DNA from: Deltaproteobacteria bacterium
GTDB lineage: Bacteria > Desulfobacterota > Binatia > Binatales > Binataceae
Direction of reading: 5' to 3'
Length of the DNA stretch: 8,299 bases
Assembly: GCA_003161515.1 (NCBI GenBank)
Contig: PMOH01000422.1
Coordinates: 1 to 8,299, forward strand
The notes under the pieces were generated by a model. It did not search any database. It was not told the DNA's origin and was given only the letters and a program-made list of their open reading frames with translations. Within the stretch, counting starts at the first letter, position 1. Every line of letters begins with the position of its first letter. Positions 1-6,655 of this stretch are shown in pieces. Position numbers and translations under genes: made by a program.

Positions 1-846
1 GACGGGATCTCGTTCTCGATTCCGCCCGCACACATCTTTGGACTGCTTGGACCCAACGGCGCCGGCAAGACCAGCACCATCCGCATGATGATCGGGATCA
101 CGTCGCCCGACTCGGGCGTCGTGCGACTCTTCGGCGAACCGCTGCGTCGTCGCGCGCTGCGGCGGGTCGGCTATCTGCCCGAGGAACGCGGCTTGTACCG
201 CCGGATGACGGTGGGCGCGAATCTCGTCTTCCTCGGACAGCTGGCGGGACTGTCGATCGCCAAGTCGAAGGAGCGAACTCGCGCGTGGACCAAACGCCTC
301 GACATCGCGGACTGGGTCGATCGCCGCGTCGATGAGCTGTCGAAGGGGATGCAGCAGAAGATCCAGTTCATCGCAGCGCTGCTGCACGATCCGGATCTCA
401 TCGTGATGGACGAGCCGTTCGCCGGCCTCGATCCTGTTAACACGATGCAGCTGAAGGACGTGCTGGTTGGGCTTCGCGCGGCTGGGAAGTCGATCCTGTT
501 CTCGACCCATCGCATGGACCAGGTCGAAAGGCTGTGCGACTCGATCTGCCTTATCAATCGCGGCAAGGCGGTGCTGCAAGGGAGTCTCAGCGAGGTCAAA
601 AACGGCAACGGCCGCCGCTTCGTGCAGATCGATTACGAAGGCGATGGCTCGTGCCTGGCCGGCAATCCGCTGGTCGATTCGTTGAATGACTACGGCAATC
701 ACGCCGAGCTGCGGCTCAAGCCGGGCGCCGACTCGCAGGAACTGCTGCAGACCGCGATGCGCCAGTTGCGCGTGCTCCGATTCCAGGTGATGGACCCGTC
801 GCTCGAACAGATCTTCATCGAACGAATTTCGGGCAAGCATGACTGA
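1..846 (+). CDS. ABC transporter ATP-binding protein, NatA-like (5' partial)
   Basis: ATPase subunit of an ABC-2 type exporter, acting on the cytoplasmic face of the membrane with the permease encoded next. The reading frame is open from base 1, so the N-terminus (perhaps 20 residues) lies outside the window; 281 residues are visible. Numbered from the first visible codon: Walker A GPNGAGKT at 17-24, a Q-loop region reading YLPEERGLY near 58-66 with Glu where Gln is usual, signature LSKGM at 113-117, Walker B LIVMDE at 133-138 and the switch His in STHRMDQ at about 170. After about residue 190 comes a C-terminal extension of roughly 90 residues, as in the NatA/YhaQ group. The stop overlaps the permease start (ATGACTGA), so the two are translationally coupled. 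Substrate unknown; NatA exports Na+, but relatives handle other compounds. Class certain, substrate not. Confidence 0.93.
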   Translation, partial: DGISFSIPPAHIFGLLGPNGAGKTSTIRMMIGITSPDSGVVRLFGEPLRRRALRRVGYLPEERGLYRRMTVGANLVFLGQLAGLSIAKSKERTRAWTKRLDIADWVDRRVDELSKGMQQKIQFIAALLHDPDLIVMDEPFAGLDPVNTMQLKDVLVGLRAAGKSILFSTHRMDQVERLCDSICLINRGKAVLQGSLSEVKNGNGRRFVQIDYEGDGSCLAGNPLVDSLNDYGNHAELRLKPGADSQELLQTAMRQLRVLRFQVMDPSLEQIFIERISGKHD

Positions 847-2113
847 GTTCTCGATAAAAAAAGTCTGGATCATCGCGAAGCGGGAATACCTCGAGCGGGT
901 CAGGACGCGATCGTTTCTGCTCTCGACCTTCGTAACTCCGGTGCTGATGGCGTCGTTCCTCATCGTGCCCTCCTTGATCAGCAGTTCGGCAGCCAACGGC
1001 ATGATTCGCGACAGCGAGCGGCCGGCGCGAGTCGTGATCGCGTCGGATAATCGGCCACTGGCGGAATTGACGAGCGGTGAATTGATGCGCCAGCACGGCA
1101 CGCGCTACGAACCTTCGGTGGTCTCGCCCGCGTCTGCGGCCGAGCGCGCGCAACTCGACGACCAGCTCAACCGCAGCAACATCGAAGGTTACGTCTGGCT
1201 CGACGGCCCTGCGATCGCTTCGCGCCACGTCGTCTTCACGACGCGCCGTATGGGCGATTTTATCTTGCGCGGCCGTCTCGGCGACGCGTTGTCGTACGCG
1301 TTCGCTGCGCAGCGCATGGTGAATCAGGGGAGCAGCGCGGTGGACGTCGCGGCGATTCTACAGCCGGTCGATCTCACTGCCGTCCGCGCCGGCAATACGT
1401 CGGCGACCTATAACGAACTGCGCGGCGCCGTAGTCGTGTTCATTCTCATGTTCGTGATGCTGTTTTCCCTGCTGTCGTACGGCGTGATGGTGATGCGCTC
1501 GGTCATGGAGGAGAAGAGTTCGCGCATTACCGAAGTGTTGATGTGCGCGGCAAGCGCGCAGGAACTGATGGCCGGGAAAATTCTCGGCACCGGCAGCGTC
1601 GGCCTGACCCAGATTGGATTGTGGCTGTCGATGGCGGGATTCGGCGCTTATCACAGCCTGTATCTGCGCACCGCGATGACTGCGCTCGACGTGGGACCAT
1701 CGCTGGTCGTCTATTTCGTGATCTTCTATTCGCTTGGTTACCTGCTCTACAGCGCGATTTTCGCCGGCGTCGGCGCTATCTTCAATTCGATCGACGAGGC
1801 GCAACAGTGGAACTTCGTAGTCGTACTGCCGTTGATTGCGGCGTCGGCAATGATTCTGCCGGTGGCGACACAATCGGATTCGGTGACTTCGGTGGTGGCG
1901 TCGATGTTTCCGTTCTGCTCTCCGATCCTGATGTTCGAGCGGGTTGCGGTTCACAATCCGCCGCTATGGCAAGTGGCGCTGTCATTAACCTTGTTGATCG
2001 CGACAATCGCCGGAGTGACGTTCGTCAGCGCTCGAATCTACCGGACGGGAATTCTGATGTACGGCAAACGCCCGACGATTCGCGAGCTGTCGCGATGGCT
2101 GCGTCACGCCTGA
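839..2113 (+). CDS. ABC-2 type transporter permease, NatB/YhaP-like
   Basis: Membrane subunit of the exporter whose ATPase is encoded just upstream; 424 residues. The N-terminus has the conserved amphipathic start of this family (IIAKREYLERVRTRSF, 11-26), then a first membrane segment at about 27-49. A polar extracytoplasmic domain covers about 50-190. A cluster of hydrophobic segments follows (about 196-218, 250-270, 287-312, 325-342, 375-397). The motif EEKSSRITEVLM (224-235), just after the second membrane segment, and the C-terminal RIYRTGILMYGKRP (399-412) are typical of the NatB group (COG1668). The start ATG lies inside the last codons of the ATPase gene, with an 8-base overlap. No other exporter component is visible downstream. 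The transported substrate cannot be told from sequence. Confidence 0.92.
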   Translation: MTEFSIKKVWIIAKREYLERVRTRSFLLSTFVTPVLMASFLIVPSLISSSAANGMIRDSERPARVVIASDNRPLAELTSGELMRQHGTRYEPSVVSPASAAERAQLDDQLNRSNIEGYVWLDGPAIASRHVVFTTRRMGDFILRGRLGDALSYAFAAQRMVNQGSSAVDVAAILQPVDLTAVRAGNTSATYNELRGAVVVFILMFVMLFSLLSYGVMVMRSVMEEKSSRITEVLMCAASAQELMAGKILGTGSVGLTQIGLWLSMAGFGAYHSLYLRTAMTALDVGPSLVVYFVIFYSLGYLLYSAIFAGVGAIFNSIDEAQQWNFVVVLPLIAASAMILPVATQSDSVTSVVASMFPFCSPILMFERVAVHNPPLWQVALSLTLLIATIAGVTFVSARIYRTGILMYGKRPTIRELSRWLRHA

Positions 2114-2153
2114 AGATGCAGTTGGATCGGTTGGTAGTGCCCTGATTTCAAAA

Positions 2154-2280
2154 GTAGTGGGGCGGGCCGCCGTGCCCGCCATCGACGCGCGGGCGTCCGC
2201 GCCCACGCCTACCATAAATGATTCATCTTACTTCTAAAGTACTTCTAGAAGAGGGCGGGCACGGCGGCCCGCCCCACTGC
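2154..2280. repeat. Palindromic repeat element with 25-bp inverted arms
   Basis: A perfect 25-bp inverted repeat: the left arm 2156-2180 (begins AGTGGGGCGGGCC) is the exact reverse complement of the right arm 2254-2278. One further pair (G2154/C2280) forms beyond a single T/G mismatch. The arms are extremely GC-rich and enclose a 73-base centre that holds a smaller GC hairpin and an AT-rich part with the 10-base palindrome CTTCTAGAAG (2242-2251). There is no transposase gene, no obvious target-site duplication and no T-run after the right arm. The long loop makes an ordinary intrinsic terminator unlikely. It resembles dispersed REP/MITE-like intergenic repeats; copy number elsewhere cannot be seen. 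The structure is certain, the class is inferred. Confidence 0.75.
2187..2208. repeat. Small GC hairpin inside the palindromic element
   Basis: GGGCG (2191-2195) pairs with CGCCC (2200-2204) around a TCCG loop. The stem extends by GCG (2187-2189) with CGC (2206-2208) after one C/A mismatch. It sits in the centre of the larger inverted repeat, so a transcript could fold into a nested, branched structure. No T-run follows, so it is not a clear terminator. Confidence 0.5.
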
Positions 2281-2406
2281 AATCCGGACAATATCGGGTC
2301 GCTCCGGTTGCTTCACAATCTCGATAAACGTTGCTATCTATCGCACGCTTGGTGGTTGGGCCGTCTCGGTTTTGGGGAGCGTTTGGCGCGCCGAATCACT
2401 TAAGTA
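2281..2406. other. Spacer between repeat and mdh promoter, no gene seen
   Basis: No convincing coding region, RNA gene or terminator is visible. A 61-codon open frame (2218-2403) runs through it, but it begins inside the palindromic repeat, lacks a Shine-Dalgarno sequence and resembles no family I recognise. A weak 5-bp complementarity (CCGGA near 2284, TCCGG near 2303) is not enough to call a structure. Confidence 0.5.
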
Positions 2407-2435
2407 TTGCTCATTAACAAAAACGCGAATATAAG
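2407..2435 (+). promoter_or_regulatory. Putative sigma-70-type promoter for the mdh-sdh-suc operon
   Basis: TTGCTC (2407-2412) and TATAAG (2430-2435) are separated by 17 bases and lie in the most AT-rich stretch of the spacer, about 30 bases before the mdh start. Overlapping alternatives for the -10 box (TAAGAT at 2432, GATAAT at 2435) exist. A start site near 2442 would give a 5' leader of roughly 25 bases. This is a pattern match only; the organism's sigma-factor preferences are unknown. Confidence 0.4.
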
Positions 2436-2455
2436 ATAATCTTCATATCGAGAGC

Positions 2456-2460
2456 GGGAG
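2456..2460 (+). promoter_or_regulatory. Shine-Dalgarno supporting the GTG start of mdh
   Basis: GGGAG lies 7 bases before the GTG at 2468. No in-frame ATG or other good start lies between it and the dinucleotide-binding motif, which begins 9 codons downstream, so the GTG is the only sensible start. Confidence 0.6.
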
Positions 2461-2467
2461 CAAAAGC

Positions 2468-3409
2468 GTGGCTCGGAAGAAAATTGCGTTTATCGGGGCA
2501 GGTAATGTCGGCGCGACGTGCGCTCATCTGTGCTTCCTGCGCGGACTCGGCGACATTGTGCTCTACGACATTATCGAAGGGCTGCCGCAGGGCAAGGCGC
2601 TCGACATGTTGGAGTCGGCGCCGGTCCTCGGCATCGACGTCAACGTCATCGGCACCACCGATATCAAGCAGATCGAGGGCGCGGATTGTTGCGTCGTCAC
2701 GTCGGGATCGCCGCGCAAACCCGGAATGTCGCGCGACGACCTGCTCAAGATTAACGCGAAGGTGATGACCGACGTCGGCAGCGCAATCAAGAAACACGCG
2801 CCCAGTGCTTTCGTGATCACGGTTACCAATCCGCTCGACGCGATGGTCACGCAACTGAAGCGCGTCACCGGTTTTGCGAAAGGGCGAATCGTCGGACAGG
2901 CGGGCGTGCTCGACTCCGCGCGCTACCGCACTTTCCTTGCGTCCGAACTCGGTGTCTCGACTGAAAGTGTTTCTGCGATGGTGCTCGGCGGGCACGGCGA
3001 CGACATGGTGCCGATTCGCAGCTACACGACAGTCGGCGGTCAGCCCATCGAGAAACTGATCGCGGCGAAGCGGCTCGATGAAATCGAGAAGCGCACGCGC
3101 GGCGGTGGCGGCGAGATTGTCGAGCTGATGAAAACGTCGTCGTACTACGCCGCGGGCACCGCGGTTTACAAGATGGTCGAGGCGTACATGCTCGATCGCA
3201 AGTCGGTGCTGCCGTGCGCCGCGTATCTTGATGGCGAATATGGAGTGAAGGGACTGTTCGCGGGAGTGCCGGTCGTTATCGGCGCGGGCGGCGTCGAGCG
3301 CGTGGTGGAAATCCAGCTCACTCCTGCCGAGAAGACGGCGTTCGACAGTTCGGTCGGGCACGTGCGCGAACTGGTCGAGGCGATGGACAAGGTAATCGCG
3401 GCCGGGTAG
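2468..3409 (+). CDS. mdh: Malate dehydrogenase (NAD-dependent, LDH-like type)
   Basis: Oxidises malate to oxaloacetate with NAD+ in the cytoplasm, the last TCA-cycle step. It has 313 residues, the usual length for the lactate-dehydrogenase-like bacterial MDH group. The Rossmann motif GAGNVG is at 10-15, and Asp34 at the end of the second strand (VLYD) indicates NAD rather than NADP. The substrate-loop arginines lie in SPRKPGMSRDDL: Arg83 (in place of the Gln of lactate dehydrogenases) marks malate/oxaloacetate specificity, and Arg89 follows. Asp149 and His176 (GGHGDDMVP) form the proton-relay pair, with Arg152 as the third substrate arginine. NPLD at 121-124 is also conserved. It is the first gene of the TCA operon, starts with GTG, and sits 24 bases before sdhC. 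No odd features. Confidence 0.97.
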   Translation: MARKKIAFIGAGNVGATCAHLCFLRGLGDIVLYDIIEGLPQGKALDMLESAPVLGIDVNVIGTTDIKQIEGADCCVVTSGSPRKPGMSRDDLLKINAKVMTDVGSAIKKHAPSAFVITVTNPLDAMVTQLKRVTGFAKGRIVGQAGVLDSARYRTFLASELGVSTESVSAMVLGGHGDDMVPIRSYTTVGGQPIEKLIAAKRLDEIEKRTRGGGGEIVELMKTSSYYAAGTAVYKMVEAYMLDRKSVLPCAAYLDGEYGVKGLFAGVPVVIGAGGVERVVEIQLTPAEKTAFDSSVGHVRELVEAMDKVIAAG

Positions 3410-3433
3410 GGCGCGCGATTCAGGAAAAGGATT

Positions 3434-4093
3434 ATGGCTGAAGCAGAAGCAGCTGCCGCGCCTGCGATTACGGGAATGACCGCGGACCAGCGCCACTGGC
3501 TGCTGCGCAGATTGCATTCGCTGTCGGGAATTATTCCGATCGGCGGATTTTTATTTTTCCATATTTTCGAAAATGCATTCGTGCTGAAGGGCGGGCCGGT
3601 CTGGTGGAAGGAGACCGAGTTCACCCGCAACATTCCGCTGCAGGTCGCGGTCGAAGCTACGGTCCTGTGGATTCCAATTCTCTACCATGCGATTTACGGA
3701 ATCGTCATCACCGTTACCGCGCAGCCGAACGATTACCCCTTCGAGCGCAACTACCAGTACACTTTGCAGCGCATCAGCGGGATTCTCGCGTTCCTGTTCA
3801 TCGGCTTCCACGTCCTGACGACCCGCGCGTACTTCTACACCACCGGCGTCGAGACCGACTACATGCGGATGCATAATTTCATGATGAATCCGCTGATTCT
3901 CGCCACCTACATCGTCGGCACGCTGGCGTGCGTCTATCATCTGACCAACGGCATTTTCACTTTCACGATAACCTGGGGAATAGCAGTCGGCGCGAAAGCG
4001 CAAACGCTCGTGAACCGAGTATGCGTATTGTTGTTCGTCGTGCTGGCAGTGGTCAGCGTCGCGATTCTGGTCGCGTTTCGCACACCCGCCTGA
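3434..4093 (+). CDS. sdhC: Succinate dehydrogenase cytochrome b558 subunit (di-heme, Bacillus type)
   Basis: Membrane anchor of succinate:quinone oxidoreductase (complex II); binds haem b and passes electrons to quinone. At 219 residues it is longer than the SdhC or SdhD of two-anchor enzymes and fits the single five-helix anchor of type B complexes. Hydrophobic segments lie near 30-50, 70-95, 114-132, 152-177 and 194-215. Histidines 43, 85, 126 and 169 are spaced 42, 41 and 43 residues apart, nearly the spacing recalled for the four axial haem ligands of Bacillus subtilis SdhC (28, 70, 113, 155), so two haems are expected. No separate sdhD is present, as this class predicts. AGGAAAAGG (3422-3430) precedes the ATG by 3 bases; AGGA within it gives better spacing. 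sdhA follows after 12 bases. Confidence 0.94.
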   Translation: MAEAEAAAAPAITGMTADQRHWLLRRLHSLSGIIPIGGFLFFHIFENAFVLKGGPVWWKETEFTRNIPLQVAVEATVLWIPILYHAIYGIVITVTAQPNDYPFERNYQYTLQRISGILAFLFIGFHVLTTRAYFYTTGVETDYMRMHNFMMNPLILATYIVGTLACVYHLTNGIFTFTITWGIAVGAKAQTLVNRVCVLLFVVLAVVSVAILVAFRTPA

Positions 4094-4105
4094 GGAGAAA
4101 ACCAA

Positions 4106-5863
4106 ATGCCAGGGCATCACATAATTGTAGGCGGCGGGCTGGCAGGATTGACCGCGGCGATGAAACTCGCGGAGCAGGGCGAGCAAGTCGATCTGTTCTC
4201 AATCGTGCCGGTCAAGCGATCGCATTCGGTGTGCGCGCAAGGCGGAATCAACGGCGCGGTCAATACCAAGGGCGAAGGCGACTCGCCGATGATTCACTTT
4301 GACGACACGATTTACGGCGGCGATTTTCTCGCGCATCAGCCGCCGGTCAAGGCGATGTGCGAGGCGGCGCCGTCGATCATCTACCTGTTCGATCGGATGG
4401 GCGTGATGTTCAATCGCACGCCCGAAGGCCTACTCGACTTCCGTCGCTTCGGCGGCACCAAGCATCATCGCACCGCGTTCGCGGGCGCCACCACCGGCCA
4501 GCAACTCCTGTACGCATTGGACGAGCAGGTCCGCCGCTACGAGTCGGCCGGGCTGGTGCGCAAGTTTGAAGGATGGGAGATGCTGAGCCTGGTGCAGGAC
4601 GAGTCGGGCGACTGCCGCGGGATCGTCGCGATCGACACGCGATCGCTCGAGATGCGTGCGTTTCCCGCCGATACCACGATGATCGCGACTGGCGGGCCGG
4701 GACTGGTCTTCGGACGATCGACGCAGTCATTGGTGAACACGGGATCGGCGGTCAGTGCCTGCTACCAGGCCGGTGCGACCTACGCCAACGGCGAGTTCAT
4801 CCAGGTGCATCCGACCGCGATGCAGGGTGAGGACAAGTACCGGCTCATCTCGGAATCGATTCGCGGCGAGGGCGGACGCGTGTGGACCTATCGCGAGAGC
4901 AAGCCGTGGTACTTCCTCGAAGAGATGTACCCGGCGTACGGCAACCTGGTGCCGCGCGACATCGCGACCCGCGCGATTCACAAAGTTGTGTTCGATATGA
5001 AGCTGGGCGTCGATGGCCAACCGCTGGTTTACCTCGACGTGAGCCATCTCGATCCTGAGGAGCTGAATCGCAAGGTCGCGGGCGTGCTCGAGATCTACGA
5101 GAAGTTTGCCGGACAGGATCCGCGCAAAGTGCCGATGAAGATTTTCCCGGCGATGCATTACTCGATGGGCGGTCTGTGGATCGATTACAATCAGCAGACC
5201 AACGTGCCGGGCTTGTTCGCGGCGGGCGAGTGCGAGTTTCAATATCACGGCGCCAACCGGCTCGGCGCCAACTCGCTGCTGTCGTGTATGCACGGCGGGA
5301 ATATCGCGGAGCCGGCGATGATTAACTACGCCAAGTCGCACAAGAGCGCGGCCAGCTCGACGATTTTCGATCAGGAGCTGAAGCGGCAGCGTGAATCGTT
5401 CGACAAAATTTTCAAGATGAGCGGTCCGGAGAATGCGTTTGCGCTGTGGCGCGAACTCGGCGAGATCATGACCGAGAACGTCACCGTCGTGCGCTACAAT
5501 GACCGGCTCAAGACCACCGACGATAAGTTGCTCGAGTTCAAGGAGCGATGGGGCCGGATCGGGCTCAACGACAAGGGCAAGTGGGCGAACCAGGAAGTGC
5601 TGTTCGTGCGGCAGCTATGGAACATGCTCGAACTCGCGCGGCCGGTCACGCTCGGTGCGCTCAATCGCAACGAATCGCGCGGCGCGCACTTCAAGCCCGA
5701 TTTTCCCGAACGCGACGACGCGAATTTCATGAAGACCACTATGGCGGCGTGGTCGTCGGACGGTCCGCGATTCAGTTGGGAGCCGGTTGACGTGAGCCTC
5801 ATCAAGCCGCGGCCGCGGCGCTACGACGTCGAGAAATCCGCCAGCGAGCCGAAGGCAGCGTAG
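4106..5863 (+). CDS. sdhA: Succinate dehydrogenase flavoprotein subunit (Bacillus type)
   Basis: Catalytic subunit of complex II: oxidises succinate to fumarate at a covalently bound FAD on the cytoplasmic face of the membrane. The 585 residues match the Bacillus-type SdhA length. The FAD-binding GGGLAGL is at 9-15. His40 in RSHSVCAQGGING is the expected flavin-linking histidine. Substrate and catalytic residues are present: His235 in FIQVHPTAM, Arg253 in SIRGEGG, Arg284 in VPRDIATR (the proton-shuttle Arg), His351 in HYSMGG and Arg385 in GANRLGANSLL. Long stretches such as TPEGLLDFRRFGGT and AFAGATTGQQLLYALDEQVR read like the B. subtilis protein as I remember it. The Shine-Dalgarno AGGAG (4093-4097) overlaps the sdhC stop codon, 8 bases before the ATG. 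Fumarate reductase activity is possible, but the TCA operon context favours succinate oxidation. Confidence 0.97.
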   Translation: MPGHHIIVGGGLAGLTAAMKLAEQGEQVDLFSIVPVKRSHSVCAQGGINGAVNTKGEGDSPMIHFDDTIYGGDFLAHQPPVKAMCEAAPSIIYLFDRMGVMFNRTPEGLLDFRRFGGTKHHRTAFAGATTGQQLLYALDEQVRRYESAGLVRKFEGWEMLSLVQDESGDCRGIVAIDTRSLEMRAFPADTTMIATGGPGLVFGRSTQSLVNTGSAVSACYQAGATYANGEFIQVHPTAMQGEDKYRLISESIRGEGGRVWTYRESKPWYFLEEMYPAYGNLVPRDIATRAIHKVVFDMKLGVDGQPLVYLDVSHLDPEELNRKVAGVLEIYEKFAGQDPRKVPMKIFPAMHYSMGGLWIDYNQQTNVPGLFAAGECEFQYHGANRLGANSLLSCMHGGNIAEPAMINYAKSHKSAASSTIFDQELKRQRESFDKIFKMSGPENAFALWRELGEIMTENVTVVRYNDRLKTTDDKLLEFKERWGRIGLNDKGKWANQEVLFVRQLWNMLELARPVTLGALNRNESRGAHFKPDFPERDDANFMKTTMAAWSSDGPRFSWEPVDVSLIKPRPRRYDVEKSASEPKAA

Positions 5864-5870
5864 GTCGAGC

Positions 5871-5875
5871 AGGAG
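5871..5875 (+). promoter_or_regulatory. Shine-Dalgarno supporting the GTG start of sdhB
   Basis: AGGAG lies 9 bases before the GTG at 5885 and just after the sdhA stop. It supports the GTG over later in-frame ATG codons, the first of which (5996) would remove conserved N-terminal sequence of the ferredoxin domain. Confidence 0.6.
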
Positions 5876-5884
5876 AGCATCGCA

Positions 5885-6634
5885 GTGCCAGAACAGACGC
5901 AAGTCTTGAGAATCAAGCGCCAGGAAACGCCGAACTCGGAGCCGTATTACGAGGAGTTCGAGATTCCCTACCTGCCGCATCACAACATCATCTCGATGCT
6001 GATGGAGATTCGGCGCAACCCGGTGACGCGTCAAGGCAAGCGGGTCGCGCCGGTGGTTTTTGACGCCAACTGTCTCGAGGAAGTTTGCGGATCGTGCACG
6101 ATGGTGATTAACGGCCGCGTGCGCCAGGGATGCTCGCAGCTCGCCGAAGGGCTGGGCGGCCCGGTGACGGTCGAGCCGATGTCGAAGTTTCCGGTGATCC
6201 GCGATTTGTGGGTCGATCGGTCGAAGATGTTCGAAGCGCTGATGAAGGCGCACGCGTGGATTCCAATCGACGGGACCTACGACCTCGGCCCGGGTCCGCG
6301 AATCGCGCCGCACGTACAGGAGTTCGCGTACCTGTTTTCGCGATGCATGACTTGCGGATGCTGCCTCGAGGCATGCCCGCAGGTTAACTCGCATTCGAAA
6401 TTCATGGGCGCCGCGGTTATCGGGCAGGCGTACCTGATGAGCCAGCATCCGACCGGCAAGATGAACCTCGACGAGCGGCTCGACGCGATGATGTCGGAAG
6501 GCGGAGTCGCAGACTGTGGCAATGCGCAAAACTGCGTCGAGGTCTGCCCCAAGGAGATTCCGCTGACGACGGCAATCGGCGCGGTGGGGCGGCAGACGTC
6601 GATCAAGTGGCTCCGCGACCTCTTTATGAAATGA
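5885..6634 (+). CDS. sdhB: Succinate dehydrogenase iron-sulfur subunit
   Basis: Electron-transfer subunit linking the FAD of SdhA to the haems and quinone at SdhC; 249 residues. The N-terminal ferredoxin-like domain has Cys63, Cys68, Cys71 and Cys83 (CLEEVCGSC...C) for the [2Fe-2S] cluster. The C-terminal domain has Cys154, 157, 160, 164, 211, 217 and 221. By family rule, 154, 157, 160 and 221 hold [4Fe-4S], while 164, 211 and 217 hold [3Fe-4S]. The spacing is identical to that in E. coli SdhB as recalled, and all eleven cysteine ligands are present. The protein starts with GTG behind a good AGGAG. It lies 21 bases after sdhA and 21 before sucC. Nothing is truncated or unusual. Confidence 0.97.
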   Translation: MPEQTQVLRIKRQETPNSEPYYEEFEIPYLPHHNIISMLMEIRRNPVTRQGKRVAPVVFDANCLEEVCGSCTMVINGRVRQGCSQLAEGLGGPVTVEPMSKFPVIRDLWVDRSKMFEALMKAHAWIPIDGTYDLGPGPRIAPHVQEFAYLFSRCMTCGCCLEACPQVNSHSKFMGAAVIGQAYLMSQHPTGKMNLDERLDAMMSEGGVADCGNAQNCVEVCPKEIPLTTAIGAVGRQTSIKWLRDLFMK

Positions 6635-6655
6635 TTGGGCGCGCAAGGTAACTGA

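Noticed and set aside
2154..2280. Intrinsic terminator for the ABC operon
   Set aside because: The arms are far apart (73-base loop) and no T-run follows the right arm on the + strand, so a simple rho-independent terminator is not supported, though some effect on transcription is possible.
2154..2280. CRISPR or tandem repeat array
   Set aside because: There are only two arms in inverted orientation; no series of direct repeats with spacers is present in the window.
2218..2403. 61-codon open frame in the spacer
   Set aside because: It starts inside the palindromic repeat, part of its sequence is just the translated repeat arm, it has no Shine-Dalgarno, and it matches no family I know.
2414..3517. 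367-codon antisense open frame opposite mdh
   Set aside because: It is antisense to a clear malate dehydrogenase gene and the promoter region, with Arg/His/Asp-rich low-information sequence; a codon-bias shadow.
4106..5863. Dedicated fumarate reductase (frdA) instead of sdhA
   Set aside because: Active-site residues do not separate the two, but the Bacillus-type sequence and the place between mdh and sucCD favour succinate dehydrogenase; reverse activity remains possible.
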